Source: VMSU01 sp031400755 (GTDB lineage Bacteria > Desulfobacterota > Desulfobulbia > Desulfobulbales > VMSU01). Taken from it: a stretch of 30,767 nt of DNA. The stretch covers positions 1 through 30,767 of the forward strand of contig JANNQL010000027.1 of the NCBI GenBank assembly GCA_031400755.1, read 5' to 3'. Under the pieces are notes generated by a model. It ran no database searches, was not told the DNA's origin, and was given only the letters and a program-made list of their open reading frames with translations. The translations under genes were made by a program, and so were the position numbers. Below, piece after piece: positions 7,684 to 15,972 of the stretch (its first letter is position 1; every line of letters begins with the position of its first letter).

Positions 7684-8073
7684 GTAGGCAACTCTCCTTC
7701 CTGTAGGTAACGCCAAGAGGCGTGATAAATGATTATCGCGGTCAGACATTGACCTAAGCGGGACTTATGGACAACGAAGGACAAGGGATAATTATGTGAG
7801 GTGTAGCAAGACAGCTATGCGAGGATAGATTCGTTTACGATATTGAGATATAAGGAACGATACGTTAAGCCGGTTGATCTACCGATTCTGGTTATATAAG
7901 AATTAGATAAATGAAGTTATCAAGAGAAGGAGGTAGATGATGTATCTCGGAAGCTAAAAGACTCAGGCACGAAGGAAATAACGGTTTGGGGCTTTTTGCT
8001 GATGATGTTTGCCTTAACACTAATCCCCTAACACCACCAGCCCGAATTACTGTAGATATTTTTTATATACGGG
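7684..8073 (-). promoter_or_regulatory. Long rho leader / coaE-rho intergenic region
   Basis: These 390 bases hold no credible gene. On the - strand, about 7750-7840 is C-rich and G-poor, with roughly twice as many C as G by hand count and many CC and TC steps, which is the kind of RNA Rho binds (rut-like). A weak promoter candidate is TTGATA (7918-7923) with TTATAT (7894-7899), 18 bases apart. AGCCCG (8039-8044) and CGGGCT (8070-8075) form an inverted repeat at the coaE stop, perhaps part of a weak terminator. Rho is autoregulated through its leader in E. coli; the same here is inferred. Confidence 0.4.
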
Positions 8074-8721
8074 CTAAGCAACATGACTGTCAAGCTTTTT
8101 TTCCCCATATTTACAACTCCACACTTTTTTTATTTCTTCAAGTTTTAGCAGAGTGTCTGTCCAGGCCCCGCTGTTGTCGACCACATATTCGGCCAATCGG
8201 GCCTTCTGCACGATCGGCATCTGGGCAAAAATGGCGGCTTTTGCCTGATCTTCCAGGACCCCATCACGGGCCATCAACCGTTCACAGCATATTTCCTCGG
8301 CGGCATAGACGACCAAGACGCTGTCAAAATAATCTTGCCATTGCGCCTCATAGAGCAAAGGGACTTCAACCAAGCAAGGACCCTTGACCCCAGAAATTTT
8401 GGTTTGTAGATTACTCAAGACCAAAGGGTGGAGATCGTGTTCAACCGCCAGACGCATGGCTTCGTCTGCAAAAATTGCCTGCCGCAGTTTAACTTTAAAC
8501 AAACTGCCATCGTCTCCAAAATAATCCTGGCCCAGCCAAGCGCGCAAGCGTTGCCAACCCGGTTCGCCAGGATTGAGCAAAGAACGGACTTCAGCATCCG
8601 CATCGTACAGAGGAAAATCACATCCCTGCGCCAGCCAACGCGCCACCCGGCTCTTGCCTGAACCAATGCCACCGGTCACTGCAATCGCCTGCTGAAAGCG
8701 CCGCGCCACCTCCTCTTTCAT
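8074..8721 (-). CDS. coaE: Dephospho-CoA kinase
   Basis: CoaE catalyses the last step of coenzyme A synthesis, the ATP-dependent phosphorylation of dephospho-CoA. From ATG 8721 the protein has 215 residues. The P-loop GGIGSGKS lies at 17-24, followed by the family's LYDADAEVRSLL substrate segment, then VEVPLLYE and the lid region LMARDG. I chose ATG 8721 because GGGAGGGG precedes it and it lies just past the pseudouridine synthase stop; the frame extends upstream but would overlap that gene. Close spacing suggests an operon with the rlu gene. Confidence 0.93.
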   Translation of the reverse strand: MKEEVARRFQQAIAVTGGIGSGKSRVARWLAQGCDFPLYDADAEVRSLLNPGEPGWQRLRAWLGQDYFGDDGSLFKVKLRQAIFADEAMRLAVEHDLHPLVLSNLQTKISGVKGPCLVEVPLLYEAQWQDYFDSVLVVYAAEEICCERLMARDGVLEDQAKAAIFAQMPIVQKARLAEYVVDNSGAWTDTLLKLEEIKKVWSCKYGEKKLDSHVA

Positions 8722-8728
8722 GAAGCGC

Positions 8729-9787
8729 TCACCCCTCCCGCAATCGCGAGAGCACTGCCGCCATATCAACCGGCAGATCAGTCGCAAATGTCACCATTTC
8801 CTTGGTGGCAGGGTGAATAAACGATAGACTTGAGGCATGCAGACACTGGCGAATAATTCCCAAGGCCTGATTGCGATCATTTTTTTTTCCATAGACCTGA
8901 TCGCCTGCGACCGGCACACCGAGGGAAGCCATATGGACACGAATCTGATGCGTCCGCCCAGTCTCGATATTGATCTCCACCAATGAAAACAACCGGCCAA
9001 AGCCCGCCAGCAGCTTCCATCTGGTGATCGACTCCCTACCATGATTCAACACCGCCATCTTTTTCCGATGCACAGGATGCCTGCCGATTGGCGAGCATAT
9101 CCGACCACACACCTCTGACGGCACCCCATCAAGGATAGCATGATAGGTCTTACTGGCAGTCTTATTTTTAAACTGATCAGCCAGGCAATGATGGGCCAAA
9201 TCATTTTTGGCGACCACCATCACCCCGGAGGTATCTTTATCGAGACGATGGACAATTCCTGGACGAACCTGCCCATTTATCCCGGAAAGATCTGTGCAGT
9301 GATGCAACAAGCCATGCACGAGGGTGCCGGTCAGATTGCCACAGGCCGGGTGGACAACCAGCCCAGGGGGTTTGCAGAGGACAATGATATGCTCGTCTTC
9401 ATGCAGGATCTCGAAATCAATCGGTTCCGGCACCAATTCAGACGGGACAGGAGGGGGGACAAAAATCTGAACAATTTCTTGAGTCCGCACTCGGTAATTA
9501 CTTTTCCGGGCCATCCCGTTGACCAAGACCCGCTGACTGGCAATCAAATCCTGAAACATGCCCCTGGAAAAATCACCAACTACTCTTGGCCCATTTTGGG
9601 CAAGAAACTGATCCAAACGCTGTCCATGACTTGTTTTCATGACCACGACTTGAAAGCACTGACCATCTGGCTCGTCAATAAATATCTCTTCGGAAGACAA
9701 ATCAGACACAGGAAAACGGGCGACTACAGCCGCAGGGGTAAAATCGGTAGATGCTTGACAATGAAGGCCGTCGCACCAAAAAATCAA
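8729..9787 (-). CDS. RluA/RluD-family 23S rRNA pseudouridine synthase
   Basis: The enzyme isomerises uridine to pseudouridine in RNA. An S4 RNA-binding domain (GQRLDQFLAQ to QRVLVNG, ~55-110) precedes the synthase domain. Motif II GIVHRLDKDTSG has catalytic Asp183, and the domain also has INIETGRTHQIRVHMA and GDQVYG. S4 plus this motif set fits RluD-like enzymes that modify 23S rRNA helix 69, but paralogues such as RluC cannot be excluded, so I give no symbol. The start is uncertain. TTG 9787, 15 nt after carD, gives 352 residues with an unusual 50-residue head. GTG 9709 or ATG 9640 would give more typical lengths, but none has a clear ribosome site. Confidence 0.88.
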   Translation of the reverse strand: MIFWCDGLHCQASTDFTPAAVVARFPVSDLSSEEIFIDEPDGQCFQVVVMKTSHGQRLDQFLAQNGPRVVGDFSRGMFQDLIASQRVLVNGMARKSNYRVRTQEIVQIFVPPPVPSELVPEPIDFEILHEDEHIIVLCKPPGLVVHPACGNLTGTLVHGLLHHCTDLSGINGQVRPGIVHRLDKDTSGVMVVAKNDLAHHCLADQFKNKTASKTYHAILDGVPSEVCGRICSPIGRHPVHRKKMAVLNHGRESITRWKLLAGFGRLFSLVEINIETGRTHQIRVHMASLGVPVAGDQVYGKKNDRNQALGIIRQCLHASSLSFIHPATKEMVTFATDLPVDMAAVLSRLREG

Positions 9788-9802
9788 ACCGGCATAGGAT
9801 AT

Positions 9803-10303
9803 TTAAGAAAAAATATGATTGATACTCTGGGAAACCATATCTTCGCCAATGCGATTAGCAATGGAAATCTCCTTAACCAAAAGACTCTGGGCGGTATCCA
9901 TCATCTTCCGTTCGCCAAATGATAACGTCTTATCGACCTGCAAGATATAGAGATCCCGCAACACCCTGGCAATTTCATAGACCGAACCGGTCTTAATCTT
10001 TTCCATATAATCACGGTAACGTTGATTCCATGGTTGCTGGGCAATTGTAACATCACGGTCTTTGAGGATGGAATAAATTTCATCAACCTCATCAGCCCTG
10101 ATAATAGCCCGCAACCCAACGTTATCACATGAATTGGTCGGGATCATGATGGTCATTTTGGTCTCAACAATATTAATTACATAAAATGACTGTTTCAAAT
10201 CGCCAACCGACCTTGTCTCGATTGAATCAATTCTTCCTACACCATGGGCAGGGTATACTGCCATGTCTCCAACTTGAAATGGTACAGATTTCTTTTTGGC
10301 CAT
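9803..10303 (-). CDS. carD: CarD-family transcription regulator
   Basis: The 166-residue protein has the N-terminal CarD_CdnL/TRCF RNA-polymerase-interacting domain (FQVGDMAVYPAHGVGRIDSIE) and a helical C-terminal domain ending in SFGERKMMDTAQSLLVKEIS. Proteins of this family bind the RNA polymerase beta subunit and stabilise open complexes at promoters, often those of rRNA genes. I chose ATG 10303 (MAKKKSVPFQ); a TTG at 10318 is in frame but less family-like. A good promoter lies about 100 nt upstream, giving a moderately long leader. The gene heads the carD-rlu-coaE-rho run. Confidence 0.92.
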   Translation of the reverse strand: MAKKKSVPFQVGDMAVYPAHGVGRIDSIETRSVGDLKQSFYVINIVETKMTIMIPTNSCDNVGLRAIIRADEVDEIYSILKDRDVTIAQQPWNQRYRDYMEKIKTGSVYEIARVLRDLYILQVDKTLSFGERKMMDTAQSLLVKEISIANRIGEDMVSQSINHIFS

Positions 10304-10405
10304 AATGTCATTTTCCAATAGAAATGGTTTCCAATGCGCAGAAACCTAAGGGGGGAGGAGATCAATCGAGGAGAGCGCTAACTGTTGTTAACGAAAAGAT
10401 AGGCT

Positions 10406-10434
10406 ACTATACCACATTTTTTTTCAAAGTGCAA
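10406..10434 (-). promoter_or_regulatory. Sigma-70-type promoter of carD
   Basis: On the - strand TTGCAC (10429-10434) is followed after exactly 17 bases by TATAGT (10406-10411), five of six matches to the -10 consensus. Transcription would begin near 10399, leaving a leader of about 95 nt before carD ATG 10303. Upstream pth faces the same way, so this would be an internal promoter for the carD-rlu-coaE-rho group. Confidence 0.6.
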
Positions 10435-10451
10435 TCAGGACATCTGTTCGT

Positions 10452-10550
10452 GCAAAAACGATACTGAGAGGCTTAAAGATTATGAACTCGCAAAAATTCA
10501 ACGGATGGCTAAGCAAAAACACCTCGCGCCTTGTAGGTCGGCCTTTTTGC
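10452..10550. repeat. Intergenic element with repeated GCAAAAA motifs
   Basis: In the pth-carD gap GCAAAAA occurs at 10452, 10490 and 10513, and its inverse TTTTTGC at 10544-10550. The last two frame a small inverted repeat, with ACCT and AGGT inside it. The block resembles dispersed intergenic repeats I associate with desulfur-type bacteria, but only one copy is in this window, so this is not proved. It could also act as a weak terminator for pth. Confidence 0.35.
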
Positions 10551-10564
10551 GACGCCACCAAAAA

Positions 10565-11137
10565 TCAAGCGACTTTTTTGCTGTTGACTATCGACATGGC
10601 AGACAAGTGGCCATTCTCTAAAATCAAGCGAATTGCCTGGTGGATGGTGTCCATTTGCTGACTGACAACAACCTGCTCATCAGGAAGAAATCTGGCAAGG
10701 ACGAAATTTTTGACCGCTATGGCAGGTTCTGGACGACCTATGCCTATCCGGACCCTTACAAATTGACGACTATTCAGATGAGTAATCAAAGAAAGAATAC
10801 CGTTATGCCCCCCTGCCCCACGATCACAAACCACCTTGATCCGGGCCAAGGCCAAATCAAGGTCATCATGAAGCACTATAATGTCCTGGGGCTCGACATG
10901 ATAATAGGAGGCGATCTGACCGACTGCCCTGCCACTCTCGTTCATATAGGTTTCCGGCTTGACTAAAATTACCGGTTGTCCCCACAAGTTGGCCTTGGCA
11001 ATCTTCGCTTGCCACTTGGACTCAGCGAAAAAAACGTGGCGCTGATCGGCAAGAGCGTCAAGCACTTGAAACCCAATATTATGACGAGTGCCTTGATAGG
11101 TGTCACCAGGATTCCCCAACCCCACAATCAAACGCAT
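10565..11137 (-). CDS. pth: Peptidyl-tRNA hydrolase
   Basis: Pth frees tRNA from peptidyl-tRNA that drops off the ribosome. The 190-residue protein starts with the family signature MRLIVGLGNPG and has the catalytic residues: Asn9, His19 (GTRHNIGF), Asn66 (PETYMNESG) and Asp91 (VLHDDLDL). GGAGGHNG is also present. ATG 11137 has AGGGTAGGG just upstream. An intrinsic terminator separates it from rplY, and I see no good promoter in the short gap, so its expression may depend on readthrough. Confidence 0.96.
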   Translation of the reverse strand: MRLIVGLGNPGDTYQGTRHNIGFQVLDALADQRHVFFAESKWQAKIAKANLWGQPVILVKPETYMNESGRAVGQIASYYHVEPQDIIVLHDDLDLALARIKVVCDRGAGGHNGILSLITHLNSRQFVRVRIGIGRPEPAIAVKNFVLARFLPDEQVVVSQQMDTIHQAIRLILENGHLSAMSIVNSKKVA

Positions 11138-11165
11138 AGCCCTACCCTACGACTAAAATTTCAAC

Positions 11166-11210
11166 AAAAAAAAAGCCGAGGAGAAGGATGGACCCTTCCC
11201 CTCGGCTTTT
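11166..11210 (-). terminator. Intrinsic terminator between rplY and pth
   Basis: GCCGAGGAGAAGG (11175-11187) pairs with CCTTCCCCTCGGC (11194-11206) with one imperfect pair. On the - strand the stem is followed by nine T residues (A run 11166-11174). It lies about 25 nt past the rplY stop. The other side has only four T, so it works mainly for rplY. Confidence 0.9.
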
Positions 11211-11232
11211 GAATGACAAGAGCCAAAAAAAG

Positions 11233-11850
11233 CTACTTCTTTTTGCCTTTAGCTGCGGCTGGGGCCGCTTCCTCAACTACGACCACAACAGGCATCGACA
11301 CAGAGGCGCAGACAGTGTCCTTGTCGCTCAACAACTCAACATTGGCGGGCAGACCTAGGTCAGCGCAGGTATATTTTTCATCAACTCCCAAGTCAGTGAT
11401 ATCTTTTTCAATATACTCAGGAATGTCCAAAGGCTGTCCCTTAAGAACTACACTACGGACAAGAACAGTCAGATCGCCACCCAAATCAATCCCCTTGGCC
11501 TTACCGACAAAATTGACCGGAACAGTGAAAACCATCGGTTGATCAAGAGAAACGGCACAAAAATCAGCGTGGACCAAGGCGCCGCTGACTGGTTCCGTCT
11601 GCAATTCTTTCACCATAACATGATGACAGACCTCGGCCCCATTATTTTTCACATGCAAGGTATACAACGCATTGCGGCGCTGCACCTTCAAGAGGATGTG
11701 AGTCAACTCCTTGGTGTCCATCTGCAATGACACAGCCTCTGTTTTGTTGCCATACAAAATAGCCGGAGTATTCCCGACCGCACGTAAACGACGGGATGCA
11801 CCCTTTCCATAAGTATCTCTGACTTGAGCAGTCAAATCGAATTGTAACAT
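11233..11850 (-). CDS. rplY: 50S ribosomal protein L25, long (Ctc/TL5) form
   Basis: L25 binds 5S rRNA. This is the two-domain form: an N-terminal L25 domain (~1-90, with YGKGASRRLRAVGNTPAILYG) and a C-terminal TL5/Ctc beta domain (~95-185), ending in a charged AAPAAAKGKKK tail. The 205 residues fit this subfamily. The start ATG 11850 follows GGAGG nine bases away. Position between prs and pth is the usual one in many bacteria, so they form a conserved group, although a strong terminator follows this gene. Confidence 0.95.
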   Translation of the reverse strand: MLQFDLTAQVRDTYGKGASRRLRAVGNTPAILYGNKTEAVSLQMDTKELTHILLKVQRRNALYTLHVKNNGAEVCHHVMVKELQTEPVSGALVHADFCAVSLDQPMVFTVPVNFVGKAKGIDLGGDLTVLVRSVVLKGQPLDIPEYIEKDITDLGVDEKYTCADLGLPANVELLSDKDTVCASVSMPVVVVVEEAAPAAAKGKKK

Positions 11851-11948
11851 TTGCCTAAACCTCCACCCCGGATTTAACGGTTAATTAATGTAAATGAGCC
11901 AGTCACCTTGTCCTTGCTCAAAATGCACAGAATATATTTTCTCGCTTA

Positions 11949-12887
11949 CTATACAAAAAGCGAACTTACAGAGTCTTCAGAATGGATACAAGATATCGCA
12001 TCGCCAAAAAGTGATGCGACCGACAGGACCTTAATTTTTCCACATGCCGCAGCATTGTCCCGCAGAGGGATACTATCGGTTATCACCAGTTGTTTGATCA
12101 TGGATGCCTCTATTCTTTCAATGGCCGGCCCCGAAAGCACCCCATGGGAGCAACAGGCATAAACCTCCTTGGCCCCCTTCTGCATCAGAATGTCCGCAGC
12201 TGAGCACAAGGTCCCGGCAGTATCGACCATATCATCCAGCAAGATTGCGGTCTTACCGACAACATCACCAATGACATTCATGGCGGCGCAGACATTGGCA
12301 CGCTCACGACGCTTATCAACGATGGCCAAGTCCGCATTCAAACGCTTAGCAAAGGCCCGAGTCCGCTCGACGCCGCCGGCGTCAGGAGAAACCATTACCA
12401 CCTCGCTGAATTTACTAGATATGTACTCTAAGAGAATGGGGGCGGCGAACAAATTGTCCACTGGAATATTAAAAAAACCCTGGATCTGACCGGCATGGAG
12501 ATCCATGGTCAGTACCCGTCTGACGCCGACCACCATCAGCATCTCAGCCACTACCTTCGCCGTGATCGGCACCCTGGGGGCCACTTTTCTGTCCTGCCGG
12601 GCATATCCATAGTAAGGCACTACCGCGGTGATCCGCCGAGCTGAGGCACGCCGCAAGGCATCCACCATAATCACCAACTCCATCAGGTGATCATTGACCG
12701 GCGTACAGGTTGGTTGAATGACAAAAATATCATTACCACGAACATTTTCGCCGATCTCGACAAAAATTTCACCATCACTAAAGGTCCGGACCTCGGCCTT
12801 GGACAGTTCCATCTTCATATGATGGCAAATATCGGCAGCCAATTTACGGTTCGCGTTGCCGCTAAATATCTGCATGGTTCTTGGCAT
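11949..12887 (-). CDS. prs: Ribose-phosphate pyrophosphokinase (PRPP synthetase)
   Basis: Prs transfers pyrophosphate from ATP to ribose 5-phosphate, giving PRPP for nucleotide, histidine, tryptophan and NAD synthesis. The 312-residue, class I-type protein has IFSGNANRKLA near the start, the PYYGYARQDRK flexible-loop motif at ~91-101, MDLHAGQIQGFF at ~128-139 and the PRPP-binding loop DDMVDTAGT at 218-226. GAGG eight bases before ATG 12887 supports the start. tRNA-Gln and ispE lie directly upstream, the standard order in proteobacteria. Confidence 0.97.
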   Translation of the reverse strand: MPRTMQIFSGNANRKLAADICHHMKMELSKAEVRTFSDGEIFVEIGENVRGNDIFVIQPTCTPVNDHLMELVIMVDALRRASARRITAVVPYYGYARQDRKVAPRVPITAKVVAEMLMVVGVRRVLTMDLHAGQIQGFFNIPVDNLFAAPILLEYISSKFSEVVMVSPDAGGVERTRAFAKRLNADLAIVDKRRERANVCAAMNVIGDVVGKTAILLDDMVDTAGTLCSAADILMQKGAKEVYACCSHGVLSGPAIERIEASMIKQLVITDSIPLRDNAAACGKIKVLSVASLFGDAISCIHSEDSVSSLFV

Positions 12888-12980
12888 TTTCTAGGCCTCT
12901 AATTCAGTCCAATCCCCGCCTGAGTGGTGGGTTCTGCCCAGTCCCTCCCGACAGGAAAGCACTGGACACATGTAAAACAA

Positions 12981-13055
12981 TGGCTGGGGCGGTAGGATTC
13001 GAACCTACGAATGCAGGCGTCAAAGGCCTGTGTCTTACCGCTTGACGACACCCCA
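12981..13055 (-). tRNA. tRNA-Gln (anticodon UUG)
   Basis: Read on the - strand, the seven-base acceptor TGGGGTG pairs with CGCCCCA, followed by discriminator G and an encoded CCA at 12981-12983. The anticodon stem CAGGC/GCCTG encloses the loop CTTTGAC, giving anticodon TTG. The T arm contains GTTCGAATC. It lies 14 nt past the ispE stop and upstream of prs, probably co-transcribed. Confidence 0.97.
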
Positions 13056-13069
13056 GCAGTACAGCCTGT

Positions 13070-13957
13070 CTAATTAAGCGGCGTCACCAGGAACACATCC
13101 CGATACTGTTGCCGAAATCTATTACACGAAGCCTCGGCCAAATCAAACCGCCCAAAAATGCCAAATACGGTTGGTCCACTTCCTGACATCAGGGCCGCGC
13201 ATGCCCCATCATTTATCAATAGCTCTTTGATCGAACCAATAACTGGATGCCTGCCAATGGTCACCGTCTCAAGATCATTACAGAAACGTTGCTCACTACC
13301 TCGACGACCAAATACTTCTGCTAACAAAGAAGTGGCGTATTCAGCCAAATGAAAAGAGCCGCTTAACTTATAAAGATTGTCATCGCTTGTCAACATTAAA
13401 TTCTCATAAACCCAGCGCGTCGAAACCTTCACCCCTGGGTTGACCAACACCAGCCAATACCCTTGTGGCCCGCCGATTGACTGTAGTTCGGTGCCAGTCC
13501 CAGTCGCCAAGGCCATTTTCATGTCCGTCACAAAAAACGGGACATCAGCCCCGAGTCGGGCGGCCATGGCCAGCAAGACTTCTTCGCCAACCCCGGCAGA
13601 GCAGAGCCTGTTTAGGCCAAGGAGGACCGCAGCAGCGTCACTGCTGCCTCCGCCAAGACCAGCCGCCACCGGGATCTCCTTATGCAACGTGATCTGAACA
13701 TTGTCCTTGATTCCGGTATGATCAAAAAAAAGACGGGCCGCCTTCCAGACTAGATTGGCACTATCTTCAGGCAGATTCGAGGATGGGCAGCGCAGGGTAA
13801 TACCGGATCCTTCCAGACGGAGATGTAGCCGATCAAAAAAATTAAGCTTAAGCATCACCGAGACGATGTCATGATAGCCATCGGCCCGTTTGCCAAGGAC
13901 AGACAAAAACAGATTGACCTTGGCCGGCGCCAGAACTTCCAACTCATGAATCGGCAT
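13070..13957 (-). CDS. ispE: 4-diphosphocytidyl-2-C-methyl-D-erythritol kinase
   Basis: IspE phosphorylates CDP-methylerythritol in the non-mevalonate isoprenoid pathway. It is a GHMP kinase of 295 residues with LAPAKVNLFLSVLGKRADGYH near the start. The ATP-binding loop PVAAGLGGGSSDAAA lies at ~96-110, GADVPFF follows, and the C-terminal SGSGPTVFG motif is present. The start ATG 13957 gives a normal N-terminus, but the bases before it are T-rich with no strong ribosome site. It precedes tRNA-Gln and prs, as in most proteobacteria, and follows the DUF1844 gene by 50 nt. Confidence 0.95.
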   Translation of the reverse strand: MPIHELEVLAPAKVNLFLSVLGKRADGYHDIVSVMLKLNFFDRLHLRLEGSGITLRCPSSNLPEDSANLVWKAARLFFDHTGIKDNVQITLHKEIPVAAGLGGGSSDAAAVLLGLNRLCSAGVGEEVLLAMAARLGADVPFFVTDMKMALATGTGTELQSIGGPQGYWLVLVNPGVKVSTRWVYENLMLTSDDNLYKLSGSFHLAEYATSLLAEVFGRRGSEQRFCNDLETVTIGRHPVIGSIKELLINDGACAALMSGSGPTVFGIFGRFDLAEASCNRFRQQYRDVFLVTPLN

Positions 13958-14007
13958 AAAAAATTGATTTGCCAGTCAAAAATAGCCTTGGCAAAAATAC
14001 CCTGCGA

Positions 14008-14331
14008 TTAGGATCGCGCCTTGACGAAACGCATCTTCAAATCATACAGAATATTTTCTACCAGTTCCATCTCTTCGCTGGAAAGATTCCCGCGGGTCTT
14101 TTCCTGCAGCATGGACATTGTGTCGATGGTATGCTTGGCAAGCAGCATATCCTTCTGTTGCGAGCCGGTGACAGGATCGGCTATTTCACCGAGATGACAG
14201 AAGACTGAGGAGTTCAAGGCCATGAAAAAGGAAGTGAATGTGACGTCAGGCATGACACATTTACCGTTTTTGAGGACCATGCCTGGCCCACAAGGACAAG
14301 GGTCTCCCATTTTTTGACCTTGATCGCTCAT
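14008..14331 (-). CDS. DUF1844 protein with cysteine-rich N-terminal head
   Basis: Residues ~30-105 match DUF1844: TFTSFFMALNSSVFCHLGEI, DPVTG, LLAKHTIDTMSMLQEKTRGN, ending in LVENILYDLKMRFV. The family has no established function. The first ~28 residues are unusual for it: GDPCPCGPGMVLKNGKC contains Cys12, Cys14 and Cys25 and resembles a SEC-C metal-binding motif (PCPCGSGKKYKKC) with the last C/H pair altered. Zinc binding is therefore possible but unproved. The start ATG 14331 is supported by GGGAGGGG. It lies 25 nt after serA and 50 nt before ispE, so it is probably co-transcribed with them. Confidence 0.88.
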   Translation of the reverse strand: MSDQGQKMGDPCPCGPGMVLKNGKCVMPDVTFTSFFMALNSSVFCHLGEIADPVTGSQQKDMLLAKHTIDTMSMLQEKTRGNLSSEEMELVENILYDLKMRFVKARS

Positions 14332-14356
14332 ATTTCCCCTCCCAAATCAGCAGCCA

Positions 14357-15949
14357 TTACAGGGCTGGCATCTCCAGGGCCATGGCTTGGCTTACATTAT
14401 CAAGCTGACGAACAGTTTCTAATTCCTCGGAAGAGAGAAGCCGATCGGTATTGAGCAGGATAACATTCTGGCCACGCGCAGCCTCGGCGCCGACAGTCAT
14501 ATTGCGGATATTGACCCCAAACTTGCCGATGGTAGTGCCAAGCGCCCCAATCACGCCAGGGACGTCTTTGTTATAGACATAAAGTAATGGGCCAGCCGGC
14601 AAGGCCTCCATTCTGAAGGTATTCAACCGCACCAGCCGGGGTTCATTCTTGCCGAAGACAGTGCCGACCAGGGTATTCTCACCCTCGGTCGTCTTCACCG
14701 TCACCTTGATCAGATTGGTAAAATCATCGGAATCGTTGGTCTTTGATTCGGTCACCTTGATACCACGATCTTTGGCGATCATCGGCGCATTGATGAAATT
14801 CACCGCCTCTTTCAGGATCGGCGTAAAAAGACCTTTGAGGAATGATACAGTAATTGGTGTGACGTTCACAGCCGCCAACTCGCCGACATAGTCAATATTG
14901 ACCTCCTCAATCCCACCTTTAGAAATCTGCATATGGAACGAGCCCAGCCGATCCATCAAGGTCAGATACGGCCCAACCTGCTTCATGACCTCGGCGCTGA
15001 CCGAAGGCACATTGACGGCATTGGTGATGCTGCCGGTATTGAGGTAGTCCGCCATCTGCTCGGCAATGGCAATGGCGACATTCTCCTGGGCCTCGGCGGT
15101 CGAGGCGCCAAGATGGGGGGTACAGATAAAATTATCAAGCGAGAGCAGCGGCGTGTTGTCCTTGGTGGTCGGCTCAACTTCAAACACATCCAGGGCAGCG
15201 CCGGCGATAGTCTTATTTTTCAAGGCATCGTACAGGGCAACCTCATCCACCACGCCGCCACGGGCGCAATCAATGAACATGGCCGTTGGCTTCATGAGCT
15301 TGAACTTCTCAGCCGAAATCAGCTTGGCGGTCTCTTTCAAAAACGGCACATGCACGGAGAGATAGTCGCTGCGCTTGCACAATTCATCCAGGCTGACCAA
15401 CTCAACCCCTATCTTATCAACAATCTCTTTAGGCATATGGGGGTCAAAGGCAATGACCTTCATGCGCAGGCCCTTGGCCCGGTCGGCGACAATGGCGCCG
15501 ATCCTGCCGATCCCGATAATACCCAATGTCTTGCCGGTCACCTCGCGGCCGGAAAATTTCTTTTTCTCCCACTTGCCATCCTTCATGGAGGCGGTGGCCT
15601 GCGGGATATTTCGGGTCAACGACATCATCATGGCGATGGCGTGTTCAGCCGCAGTGGTGGCGTTGCCGTCCGGGGCATTCATGACAATGATCCCCTTCTT
15701 GCTGGCCGCCGGGATATTGACATTATCAAGACCGATACCGGCCCGGCCCACGACCTTCAGGTTATCCGCCGCAGCAATGATTTCTTCGGTGACTTTGGTG
15801 GCGCTGCGGATGACCAGGCCATCATAGGCCGGGATGATTTTTTTTAGTTCCTCAGGGGTAAGCCCGGTATTTATATCAACCTCAAGACCTGCGTCTTTTA
15901 GTATCTTGGCGCCAACCGGGGCTAAATTATCACTGATAAGTACCTTCAT
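14357..15949 (-). CDS. serA: D-3-phosphoglycerate dehydrogenase
   Basis: SerA oxidises 3-phosphoglycerate to 3-phosphohydroxypyruvate, the first step of serine synthesis. The 530-residue protein is the long type with catalytic, NAD-binding, intervening (ASB) and C-terminal ACT domains. Seen are the NAD loop GIGRIG at 146-151 and the catalytic triad Arg230 (DCARGG), Glu259 (VFEVEP) and His279 (TPHLGAS). A terminal ACT region (~455-530) contains DVPGVIGALGTTIGKFGVNI. The ACT domain suggests allosteric control, possibly by serine. GAGGAG before ATG 15949 supports the start. A promoter and a leader hairpin lie upstream. Confidence 0.97.
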   Translation of the reverse strand: MKVLISDNLAPVGAKILKDAGLEVDINTGLTPEELKKIIPAYDGLVIRSATKVTEEIIAAADNLKVVGRAGIGLDNVNIPAASKKGIIVMNAPDGNATTAAEHAIAMMMSLTRNIPQATASMKDGKWEKKKFSGREVTGKTLGIIGIGRIGAIVADRAKGLRMKVIAFDPHMPKEIVDKIGVELVSLDELCKRSDYLSVHVPFLKETAKLISAEKFKLMKPTAMFIDCARGGVVDEVALYDALKNKTIAGAALDVFEVEPTTKDNTPLLSLDNFICTPHLGASTAEAQENVAIAIAEQMADYLNTGSITNAVNVPSVSAEVMKQVGPYLTLMDRLGSFHMQISKGGIEEVNIDYVGELAAVNVTPITVSFLKGLFTPILKEAVNFINAPMIAKDRGIKVTESKTNDSDDFTNLIKVTVKTTEGENTLVGTVFGKNEPRLVRLNTFRMEALPAGPLLYVYNKDVPGVIGALGTTIGKFGVNIRNMTVGAEAARGQNVILLNTDRLLSSEELETVRQLDNVSQAMALEMPAL

Positions 15950-15972
15950 TATTTCTCCTCGTCAATCAATGG

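Noticed and set aside
7684..7749. N-terminal extension of Rho to ATG 7749.
   Set aside because: The extension is not family-like and the strong ribosome site AGGAAGGAGAG serves ATG 7683.
7928..7957. A perfect AAGGAGGT followed by a six-codon reading frame (ATGATG...TAA) on the + strand, like a leader peptide gene.
   Set aside because: No gene follows on the + strand; all neighbours are on the - strand and the purine-rich sequence is simply the complement of the C-rich rho leader.
9140..9922. A 260-codon + strand reading frame across the rlu-carD boundary.
   Set aside because: It is antisense to the pseudouridine synthase and the end of carD, both with clear motifs.
14933..15847. A 304-codon + strand reading frame.
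   Set aside because: It lies wholly antisense to serA, whose motifs are complete; the translation has no family features.
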